DNA from: SG8-30 sp037443885
Lineage (GTDB): Bacteria > Pseudomonadota > Gammaproteobacteria > Steroidobacterales > Steroidobacteraceae
DNA length: 7,142 nucleotides
Direction: 5' to 3'
Assembly: GCA_037443885.1 (NCBI GenBank)
Contig: JBBINN010000158.1
Coordinates: 1 to 7,142 of the forward strand
The first letter of the stretch is position 1; every line of letters starts with the position of its first letter. A model generated the notes under the pieces. It made no database searches. It had not been told where the DNA came from and was given only the letters and a program-made list of their open reading frames with translations. A program made the translations under genes and the position numbers. Below, piece by piece: positions 1-4,717 of the stretch.

Positions 1-1884
1 GACGGCTTCGCGATCTACACCGCGCTGCGGGAGCACAAGGCGCGCGTCGTCGTACACGTGGATGGGCTGGCAGCCAGCATCGCCTCGGTGATCGCCATGG
101 CCGGCGATGAGATCGTGGTCGGCACGGGCGCGATGTTCATGGTCCACAGCCCCTGGACGATCGCGATCGGCGACTCCGACGACATGCGCAGCGTGGCCGA
201 CATGCTCGACAAGACCGAGGTCGGCCTCGTTGACGCCTACGTGCTGCGCACCGGCCAGTCCCGCGACACGGTCGAGCAGTGGATGCAGGGAGAGACGTGG
301 TTCACCCGCGACGAGGCGATCGCCGCCGGCCTGGCCGACCGCGCCGCGGAGGCCGGGCCGACCGAGGCCGAGCCGGCCGCAGCGTGGGGCGCGCTCAAGA
401 TCGCGGCGAGCGCCCAGTTCCGCGCCTTCGCGCAGTCCCGAGTTTCCGTTACCCCGCCGCGTTCCGCGGCGGCCCCTAAGTCGGCGAGCGACGCCGCAAG
501 CAAGTCCCAGGAGGACATCACCATGCCTGACCAGGCAACCGCGTCGGTGCAGAACGCCGACATCGAGAAGGCCCGCCGTGAAGCGGCGGAGGCGGCCGTC
601 AAGGCCGAGGCCGAGCGCCGCCGGGCGGTGCGCGACCGGTTCGGCAAGTTCGCCGAGTCGCATCGCGAGCTGCTCGACGCGTGCCTTGAGGACGCGAGCT
701 GCTCGGCGGATGCTGCCGGCGCGAAGCTGCTCGCCAAGCTGGGCGAGGGCGCCGATCCCACCAACGCGATCAACACGCGCAACGTCGTGGATGGCCGCGA
801 CAAGTTCCTGGCGGGCGCCTCGCAGGCGATCCTCGTCCGCGCGGGCCTCGAGAAGCGCGAAGCCGGCAACGAGTTCTACGGCCGGTCGCTCGCCGACCTG
901 GCCGAGACCGCGCTCGCGATGAAGGGTGTGAGCACCCGCGGCCTGACGAAGGACGGAATCGCGCGCAAGGTGCTGGCCTCGCACACCTCGTCCGACTTCC
1001 CGCTGCTGCTGGCCAACACGGCCGGCAAGGTGCTGCGCAACGCCTACCAGCTGGCGCCGGTGACCTGGAACCGCTGGTGCAAGGTCGGATCGGTCTCCGA
1101 CTTCAAGGTTGCCAGCCGCCACAGCATCGGCAGCTTCTCCAGCCTGGTGACCAAGCCGGAGGCGGGCGAGTACCAGCAGGGCACGATAAGCGAGGAGCGC
1201 GAGCCGATCCAGGCGGCCACCAAGGGCCGCTACATCTCGCTCTCCCGCGAGATGATCGTCAACGACGACCTCGCCGCGTTCACCGGCATGGCGGCCCGCC
1301 TGGGCCGTGCGGCTGCGCGCACCGTCGAGGCGGACGTGTACTCGCTGCTCGCCAGCAACAGCGGCGCCGGCCCGACCATGTCGGACACCGGCAACTTCTT
1401 CAATAACACCGCCGTCACCACGGCGGGCGGCCACGCCAACCTCGGGTCGGGCGTCATCACCGTCGCCAACATCGCCGTCGGCGAGGCGGCGATGATGAAG
1501 CAGCGCGACAGGGGGCTGAACGACTACCTGGCCATCCAGCCGCGGTTCCTCGTCTGCTCGGTCGAGCGCAAGCAGACGGCGTGGGAGGTGATCAACTCCC
1601 TGACGGACGTGGCGCAGTCGAACTCCGCGAAGCGGAACTACGTCCAGGCGCAGCTCAACCTCGAGGTGGTGGCCTCCCCGTACCTCGCCGCCGCGCCCTG
1701 GTATCTTTTCGCCGATCCGGCGGACGCCGAGGCCTTCGAGGTGGCCTTCCTGGACGGCGTCCAGGAGCCGTTCATCGACGACGAGATCGAGTTCATGACC
1801 GACGCCCTCAACATGAAGGTGCGGCTGGACTACGGCGTCGCGGCGATTGACTGGCGCGCCGGCTGGCGCAGCACCGGCTCGTAA
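1..1884 (+). CDS. Prohead protease / scaffold / major capsid protein fusion (5' end outside window)
   Basis: This frame is open from base 1 to the TAA at 1882-1884 and gives 627 codons, so the true start lies upstream. Codons 1-115 look like a ClpP-type (S14-like) head maturation protease. The nucleophile is probably Ser26 in GLAASIAS and the base His49 in MFMVHSP; the ETWFTRDEAIAAGLAD stretch (98-113) matches the ClpP region that holds its catalytic Asp, but has Glu98 there. Codons 130-174 are an Ala/Ser/Pro-rich linker. Codons 175 to about 325 start with a charged Glu/Lys/Arg/Ala helix (187-215), like a scaffold or delta domain. Codons about 328-627 are an HK97-fold-type capsid protein, with landmarks SDFPLLLANT (331-340), NDDLAAF (421-427), EVAFLDG (580-586) and a YGVAAIDWR end (611-619). 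Such protease-capsid fusions are a known phage family. The protease should cut away the scaffold region after prohead assembly. The fused frame is seen directly; the cleavage site is not visible. Confidence 0.9.
   Translation, partial: DGFAIYTALREHKARVVVHVDGLAASIASVIAMAGDEIVVGTGAMFMVHSPWTIAIGDSDDMRSVADMLDKTEVGLVDAYVLRTGQSRDTVEQWMQGETWFTRDEAIAAGLADRAAEAGPTEAEPAAAWGALKIAASAQFRAFAQSRVSVTPPRSAAAPKSASDAASKSQEDITMPDQATASVQNADIEKARREAAEAAVKAEAERRRAVRDRFGKFAESHRELLDACLEDASCSADAAGAKLLAKLGEGADPTNAINTRNVVDGRDKFLAGASQAILVRAGLEKREAGNEFYGRSLADLAETALAMKGVSTRGLTKDGIARKVLASHTSSDFPLLLANTAGKVLRNAYQLAPVTWNRWCKVGSVSDFKVASRHSIGSFSSLVTKPEAGEYQQGTISEEREPIQAATKGRYISLSREMIVNDDLAAFTGMAARLGRAAARTVEADVYSLLASNSGAGPTMSDTGNFFNNTAVTTAGGHANLGSGVITVANIAVGEAAMMKQRDRGLNDYLAIQPRFLVCSVERKQTAWEVINSLTDVAQSNSAKRNYVQAQLNLEVVASPYLAAAPWYLFADPADAEAFEVAFLDGVQEPFIDDEIEFMTDALNMKVRLDYGVAAIDWRAGWRSTGS
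454..472 (+). promoter_or_regulatory. GC-rich RNA hairpin in the protease-capsid linker
   Basis: CCGCCGCG (454-461) pairs perfectly with CGCGGCGG (465-472) around a 3-base TTC loop, giving an 8-bp all-GC stem. It lies within the coding frame (residues PPRSAAA of the linker), 36 bases before the ribosome site of the nested capsid start. No T-run follows, so it is not a standard intrinsic terminator. It may mark RNA processing or stabilisation, or be a remnant of a former intergenic region. In such GC-rich DNA some hairpins arise by chance. Confidence 0.4.
509..515 (+). promoter_or_regulatory. Strong internal ribosome binding site for nested capsid start
   Basis: AGGAGGA sits 7 bases before the ATG at 523 inside the long fusion frame. 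It encodes ordinary linker residues (QED), yet has near-ideal strength and spacing, which supports a second translation start. Confidence 0.7.
523..1884 (+). CDS. Nested scaffold-major capsid protein from internal in-frame start
   Basis: An ATG at 523 lies in the same frame as the protease-capsid fusion and is preceded by AGGAGGA (509-515) at a 7-base spacing, the best ribosome site in the window. It opens exactly where the Ala/Ser/Pro linker ends and the charged scaffold-like helix begins (MPDQATASVQNADIEK). The product would be 453 residues: about 150 of scaffold/delta domain and about 300 of capsid domain. A shell needs hundreds of capsid subunits but few proteases, so an extra start giving capsid without protease makes sense. 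It resembles lambda, where Nu3 scaffold starts inside the C protease gene, except that here the capsid itself is also in the nested product. The ribosome site and frame are seen; actual use of the start is inferred. Confidence 0.75.
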   Translation: MPDQATASVQNADIEKARREAAEAAVKAEAERRRAVRDRFGKFAESHRELLDACLEDASCSADAAGAKLLAKLGEGADPTNAINTRNVVDGRDKFLAGASQAILVRAGLEKREAGNEFYGRSLADLAETALAMKGVSTRGLTKDGIARKVLASHTSSDFPLLLANTAGKVLRNAYQLAPVTWNRWCKVGSVSDFKVASRHSIGSFSSLVTKPEAGEYQQGTISEEREPIQAATKGRYISLSREMIVNDDLAAFTGMAARLGRAAARTVEADVYSLLASNSGAGPTMSDTGNFFNNTAVTTAGGHANLGSGVITVANIAVGEAAMMKQRDRGLNDYLAIQPRFLVCSVERKQTAWEVINSLTDVAQSNSAKRNYVQAQLNLEVVASPYLAAAPWYLFADPADAEAFEVAFLDGVQEPFIDDEIEFMTDALNMKVRLDYGVAAIDWRAGWRSTGS

Positions 1885-1900
1885 TCGGCTACGGCCTGAA

Positions 1901-1927
1901 GCGGGGGCCGGATAGGCCGGCTCCCGC
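1901..1927 (+). promoter_or_regulatory. Intergenic RNA hairpin between capsid and decoration genes
   Basis: An 11-bp stem pairs GCGGGGGCCGG (1901-1911) with CCGGCTCCCGC (1917-1927), with one G-U wobble and a 5-base loop. It begins 17 bases after the capsid stop codon and ends 16 bases before the decoration gene's ribosome site. The following TCCCTTTC has only three Ts together, so termination would be leaky at best. It may instead be an mRNA stabiliser or processing site. Termination seems unlikely to be efficient because decoration protein is usually needed in about capsid amounts and no promoter is evident in the remaining gap. Confidence 0.55.
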
Positions 1928-1943
1928 TCCCTTTCATCGAATC

Positions 1944-1949
1944 AGGAGA
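1944..1949 (+). promoter_or_regulatory. Ribosome binding site of decoration gene
   Basis: AGGAGA lies 8 bases before the ATG at 1958, a canonical Shine-Dalgarno with good spacing, consistent with high expression. Confidence 0.7.
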
Positions 1950-1957
1950 CAGAAATC

Positions 1958-2320
1958 ATGTCCACGAATCAGGTTCAGGCCGGCAACGTGATCAGCTTCA
2001 CGACCGCCGGCGCCGTCGCGGCAGGAGCGGTCGTGCCCCTCCAGCACGCGATCGGCATCGCGCTGACCAGTGCCTCGGGCGCCGGCCGGGTCATCAGCGT
2101 CGCGATCGAAGGCGTCTTCACGGTGCCGAAGGTCTCGACCGCGGTGTGGGCCGCCGGCGAGAAGCTGCTGTGGGACGCCTCGGCCGCGGCGTTCGACGCC
2201 TCCGCCGCGGCCCCGGCGACCGGCGACCTCATGGGTGCCGCGATCGCCATCGCCGCCGGCGCGAACGGCGAGACCACCGCCCGGGTCAAGCTGACCCCGG
2301 GCAACGTGACCCGCACGTAA
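1958..2320 (+). CDS. Head decoration (capsid cement) protein, DUF2190-like
   Basis: The 120-residue product is small, rich in Ala, Gly and Val, has no cysteine, and reads as mostly beta strands. It opens with MSTNQVQAGNVISFTTAGAV, and the pattern of QAGNVISFT near the start, IGIALTSAS in the middle (residues 30-38), EGVFTVPK (50-57) and a closing VKLTPG is typical of DUF2190-type phage proteins, also called capsid cement or head decoration proteins. These bind the outside of the expanded capsid and stabilise it, a role like lambda gpD though of a different family. The position directly after the capsid gene fits. The ATG at 1958 is chosen because AGGAGA stands 8 bases upstream. Family assignment is from remembered sequence pattern, not a search. 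Confidence 0.8.
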   Translation: MSTNQVQAGNVISFTTAGAVAAGAVVPLQHAIGIALTSASGAGRVISVAIEGVFTVPKVSTAVWAAGEKLLWDASAAAFDASAAAPATGDLMGAAIAIAAGANGETTARVKLTPGNVTRT

Positions 2321-2330
2321 TCGGTTGACC

Positions 2331-2651
2331 ATGTCCCAGCGCGCGTTCCTGCGGTCGCTCGACGACCAGATCATGGGCGCGATGCTGGGCGCGGGCATGG
2401 CCGACTCGGCGGTCTACGAGGGCGGTTCCGGCGCCGTCTCGTGCTCGGTCTACGTTGACCGGGCCGCCCAGGTGTTCGGAGACGATGAGGCGGAGGTGAC
2501 GGGCGTGCAGACGCTCGTCACCTTCCGCCTGGCCGAGGTCGGCGCGCTCGAGGTCGGCGCGCGCGTGACGGTCGACGGCGAGACGTTCGAGCTGGTCAAG
2601 ATGATCCGCGAGGACGAGTCGCTGTCGACCTGGGTGGTGGTGCGTGAGTAG
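2331..2651 (+). CDS. Head-tail connector (stopper), lambda FII-like
   Basis: The product is 106 residues: an N-terminal helix (about 1-25), then a compact beta domain with VYVDRAAQVFG (about 40-50), VTFRLAEVGAL, and GARVTVDGETFELVKMIRED followed by WVVVRE at the end. This layout (short helix, a strand around the VDR/F segment, then 'G..v..dGe.f.v..i..D' before a final strand) resembles lambda gpFII and related head-tail joining proteins, which close the filled head and form the docking surface for the tail. The ATG at 2331 follows the decoration stop by 10 bases and has no clear Shine-Dalgarno, so translation probably depends on ribosomes ending the previous gene. A TTG at 2325 is a possible but less likely start. 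It could also be a related connector class, but its neighbours support this one. Confidence 0.65.
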   Translation: MSQRAFLRSLDDQIMGAMLGAGMADSAVYEGGSGAVSCSVYVDRAAQVFGDDEAEVTGVQTLVTFRLAEVGALEVGARVTVDGETFELVKMIREDESLSTWVVVRE

Positions 2652-3078
2652 CCCGCTCAGCTGGCAGCTGCTCGAGGCCGTGCGCACCTGCCTGACCCGA
2701 ATCACCCCGGGCAACGGCTACCGGACCAACGCCGGCGCGACCGTCGAGCTCGAGCCGGGCCAGGTGCGCAACGACCAGGACGAGTTCCTCGCGGTGGTCC
2801 TCGAGGGGATGTCCGCGCCGCTCAATCCCGCTCTTCGGGCGATCGGCCGGGCGGTCACGGTGGCGATCATCGCCAAGGTCCCGAGCGACCGGGACAACGC
2901 CCAGCTCCGTCTCCACGAGGTCATCGAGGACGTTGAGCGGGCCATGCAGGACCAGCGGTCGCGCTTTCCGCAGGGGACGGACTTCCCCAAGTTCGCCAGC
3001 GTCGAGCGAATCCCGCAGGCCGACGGCCTGAAGTGGGTCGGCGCAGTCATTCGGTACACCGCCCACACGCGGCGGTGA
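2644..3078 (+). CDS. Probable tail terminator / tail completion protein
   Basis: This GTG-started frame gives 144 residues and overlaps the connector gene by 8 bases, a sign of translational coupling; only a weak GGTGGTG stretch precedes it. The N-terminus (LSWQLLEAVRTCLTRI) reads as a helix, followed by a beta segment and a conserved-looking VTVAIIAKVP strand (about residues 76-85). A second helix (LRLHEVIEDVERAMQ) and a final strand ending IRYTAHTRR follow. A helix-strand-helix domain of this size immediately before the tube gene is typical of tail terminators (lambda gpU type), which cap the finished tube and join it to the head connector. Lambda has two genes here (Z and U); this phage has one, so a Z-like completion role cannot be excluded. 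Confidence 0.6.
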   Translation: MSSPLSWQLLEAVRTCLTRITPGNGYRTNAGATVELEPGQVRNDQDEFLAVVLEGMSAPLNPALRAIGRAVTVAIIAKVPSDRDNAQLRLHEVIEDVERAMQDQRSRFPQGTDFPKFASVERIPQADGLKWVGAVIRYTAHTRR

Positions 3079-3088
3079 GGTGTTCCCG

Positions 3089-3122
3089 GAACGCCGGGCG
3101 TGGCCGCGCGTGAGCGGCGTTC
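3089..3122 (+). promoter_or_regulatory. Intergenic RNA hairpin before the tail tube gene
   Basis: GAACGCCG (3089-3096) pairs perfectly with CGGCGTTC (3115-3122), an 8-bp stem around an 18-base loop. A further 3-bp GCG/CGC pairing (3098-3100 with 3107-3109) is possible inside. It fills most of the 62-base gap between the terminator gene and the tube gene and ends 5 bases before the tube's ribosome site. No T-run follows. It is the third such hairpin placed just before a probable high-copy structural gene. Confidence 0.45.
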
Positions 3123-3127
3123 ATCAC

Positions 3128-3133
3128 AGAGGA
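3128..3133 (+). promoter_or_regulatory. Ribosome binding site of tail tube gene
   Basis: AGAGGA lies 7 bases before the ATG at 3141, a good Shine-Dalgarno and spacing, fitting a highly expressed tube protein. Confidence 0.65.
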
Positions 3134-3140
3134 ATCTTTC

Positions 3141-4061
3141 ATGAGCGACTACAGCTACATCGGTAGCGGCAAGGTGTACCTGCGCGCGGTCGGTTCCGCG
3201 GCGCCGCTGCGCTTCGTCGGCAACGTCTCGGCGCTCAGCTTCAGCGTGACCGAGGACGTGAAGGAGCTGAAGGACTACACCAAGCCGGGCGGCGGCACCT
3301 ACAACGAGGTGCGGCGCGTGCAGTCGGTGGAGGCCTCGATGACGCTCCACGACCTGTCGCCGGACAACCTCGCCATGGCGCTGTTCGGCAACTCGGCCGC
3401 ACTCGCGGCCGGCGCGGCGCCGGACGAGAACCACGCCCTGTACCGCGGCGGCCTGGTCAAGCTCGATGCCCCGGTGGACCCCACGGTGACGCCGGTCGTG
3501 ACGCTGGTTGCCACCCCGGACACCCGCGCGAACTCGACCGCGGTAGACCTCAACGATCTCCTGGTCCCGGCGGTCGCCAACGGCTTCTACTACCGGGTGA
3601 CCACGGCCGGCAGCACCGGTTCTGTGCCGCCGACGTTCCCCACCACGGTCGGCGCGACGGTCAACGACGGCACGGCGGTACTGACCTGCATGGGCCGGGT
3701 GGCGCTCACCGTCAACACCGACTTCCTGATCACCGGCGGTGGCATCGAGATCACCGCAGACGCGGCCGTCACGGACGGCCAGGTGTACGAGGTCGGATTC
3801 ACGCGCCTCGGCTCTGACGTGGTGGAGGCGCTGCTCAACGCCTCGCAGGAGTACGAGATCGTCTTCGACGGCCTGAACGAGGCGCGCAGCGGCAAGTCGG
3901 TGTCGGTGCATGTGTTCCGCCAGAAGCTGGGCGCCGCGCAGAACGTGCCGTTCATCGGCGACGAGTACGCCGCCCTCGAGATCCCCGGCAAGCTGCTGAA
4001 GGACACCACCCGCAACGGCACCAGCGAGTCGCAGTACTTCCAGGTCCAGCTGGTCGTCTGA
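3141..4061 (+). CDS. Major tail tube protein with an inserted module
   Basis: The 306-residue product is beta-rich. Residues 1-80 contain the typical tube start: SYIGSGKVYLRAV, a strand pair around LRFVGNVSALSFSV, then a KELKDYTKPGGG segment (41-52) and SVEASMTLHDLSPDNLAMALFG, a pattern seen in siphophage tube subunits. Residues about 188-222 (LTVNTDFLI..GGIEI..GQVYEVGF) and the C-terminal part (FDGLNEARSGKSVSVHVF and the end) complete the tube domain. Between them, about residues 122-187, sits an extra stretch with FYYRVTTAGSTGSVPPTFP and TVNDGTAVLTC, a pattern I recognise from other phage virion proteins. Subunits stack as rings around the tape measure protein to make the tail tube. The gene is followed by a TGATG overlap with the chaperone gene. 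It is somewhat longer than lambda gpV (246 residues). Confidence 0.85.
   Translation: MSDYSYIGSGKVYLRAVGSAAPLRFVGNVSALSFSVTEDVKELKDYTKPGGGTYNEVRRVQSVEASMTLHDLSPDNLAMALFGNSAALAAGAAPDENHALYRGGLVKLDAPVDPTVTPVVTLVATPDTRANSTAVDLNDLLVPAVANGFYYRVTTAGSTGSVPPTFPTTVGATVNDGTAVLTCMGRVALTVNTDFLITGGGIEITADAAVTDGQVYEVGFTRLGSDVVEALLNASQEYEIVFDGLNEARSGKSVSVHVFRQKLGAAQNVPFIGDEYAALEIPGKLLKDTTRNGTSESQYFQVQLVV
3582..3689 (+). other. Inserted virion-surface-type module within tube protein
   Basis: Residues 148-183 carry the pattern NGFYYRVTTAGSTG, PPTFPTTVGATVNDGT, LTC. The general form 'YR.TTAG.TG...P.fPTT.G.TV.DGT..w.c' occurs, to my memory, in unrelated phage structural proteins as a small beta module. Here it interrupts the tube domain and probably projects from the outside of the tail. 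A binding role is speculation. Confidence 0.5.
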
Positions 4062-4498
4062 TGGACCTGAAGATCGGCGGCAAGCTCTTCACGGTGGCCA
4101 ACATGGAGCGCCGGACGGTGCTCCATGACCTCTATCTGCAGCGGGTGCTGCGCCGCTCCGGCCTCGACCGGGCCATCCCCGAGCCCGGCGAGGATCCGGA
4201 GGCGTACAGCCTGCGCCTCTACGGCGAGATCATCGCGAGCGGCGCGGTCTGCGAGCTGCTCGGCGGCTACCTGCTGCCCCTCGGCACGACCGAGGACCAG
4301 TGGTCGGCCGAGCTCGCGGCGGCCACGGCGGCCCACCTCGGGGCCTGCAACACCGAGGAAGATCGCCGCCAGGTGCACCAGCTCGCGGCAGAGGCCGTGC
4401 TGGGTTTTTTTCGGCGCGAGCTGCGCTCGTTGGCGATTTCCCGCATCTCTTCGAGGGCCGCAGCGGAGGCCCAGCGAGAGCCGAGCGCGGCTCGCTAG
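4061..4498 (+). CDS. Tail assembly chaperone, unshifted (lambda G-like) product
   Basis: The ATG at 4061 shares its A with the tube stop (TGATG), so the two genes are translationally coupled. Without frameshifting the product is 145 residues, close to lambda gpG (140). It begins MDLKIGGKLFTVANMERRTV and is mainly helical, with acidic central helices (PGEDPEAYSLRLYGEI, TTEDQWSAELAA). Its last 28 residues (after Phe117) are an Arg/Ser/Ala-rich tail that shares its DNA with the shifted frame and does not look like a folded domain. Position between tube and tape measure plus the slippery site identify it as the chaperone that binds the tape measure protein and recruits tube subunits; it is not expected in the finished virion. 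Sequence similarity to lambda gpG itself is not apparent by eye. Confidence 0.75.
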   Translation: MDLKIGGKLFTVANMERRTVLHDLYLQRVLRRSGLDRAIPEPGEDPEAYSLRLYGEIIASGAVCELLGGYLLPLGTTEDQWSAELAAATAAHLGACNTEEDRRQVHQLAAEAVLGFFRRELRSLAISRISSRAAAEAQREPSAAR

Positions 4499-4710
4499 AC
4501 CTGGGCGAGTGGACGTCGATCGTCCGGGCCGTCGCCGGGCACGACTATGACCGCGCGCGCGTGGTGGCCAGTTGGCCCCTGCGCGAGGTGCTGCTCTCAC
4601 ACCTGCATCAGCGGCGGATGTTCGAGATCGAGGCCTACCGCACCCGGCTGCTGATCTGGGCCGCCCGCAGCCAGGACCCCAAGCCACCCGAGCCCCCGCC
4701 GGAGCACTGA
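4061..4710 (+). CDS. Tail assembly chaperone, -1 frameshifted (lambda GT-like) product
   Basis: Slipping back one base on T_TTT_TTT at 4405-4411 joins codon 117 (Phe) to TCG at 4411 and continues to the TGA at 4708-4710, giving 216 residues. The added 99 residues (SARAALVGDFPHLFEG onward) include a helical part with WTSIVRAV, SWPLREVLLSHLHQRR and IEAYRTRLLIWAARS, and end in a Pro-rich KPPEPPPEH. Helices with W.LRE and a Pro-rich end are familiar from T-domains of such chaperones. In lambda the T domain binds tube subunits while G binds the tape measure protein. The downstream frame has no convincing start of its own: its first ATG (4300) lies well inside the G-coding part and has no ribosome site. 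Frameshifting is therefore the simplest explanation. Efficiency is unknown. Confidence 0.75.
4405..4430 (+). other. Programmed -1 ribosomal frameshift site with downstream hairpin
   Basis: Seven Ts at 4405-4411 are read in the chaperone frame as T_TTT_TTT, the exact X_XXY_YYZ phase for -1 slippage by two Phe tRNAs. Five bases on, CGAGC (4417-4421) can pair with GCTCG (4425-4429) around a 3-base loop, with a G-U pair (4416-4430) extending it; this could act as the stimulating structure. The T7 run stands out in DNA this GC-rich. Confidence 0.75.
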
Positions 4711-4717
4711 TCCACCG

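Noticed and set aside
107..922. A 271-residue + strand frame overlapping the protease-capsid fusion
   Set aside because: Its translation is nearly all Arg, Ser, Pro and Ala, typical of an alternate frame in GC-rich DNA, and it has no domain features.
1901..1935. The hairpin after the capsid gene as a true intrinsic terminator
   Set aside because: The stem is strong but the tail has only three consecutive Ts, and no promoter is visible before the decoration gene, which must be well expressed. I kept it as a regulatory hairpin only.
2325..2330. TTG at 2325 as the start of the connector gene
   Set aside because: It adds only two residues, has no ribosome site, and the ATG at 2331 is a more usual start.
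2718..3911. A 397-residue open frame on the minus strand
   Set aside because: It lies opposite the terminator and tube genes, crosses their intergenic gap, and its translation is low-complexity Arg/Gly/Val-rich. It is a GC-bias shadow.
4405..4411. The T7 run as a sequencing error breaking one gene
   Set aside because: A homopolymer error cannot be excluded, but the exact slippery phase, the location between tube and tape measure genes, and the downstream hairpin all match the known chaperone frameshift.
4300..4710. Independent gene starting at the ATG at 4300
   Set aside because: There is no ribosome site, the first third overlaps the chaperone frame and reads as low-complexity Gly/Arg, and only the part after the T7 slip looks like protein. 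It is better read as the frameshifted extension.
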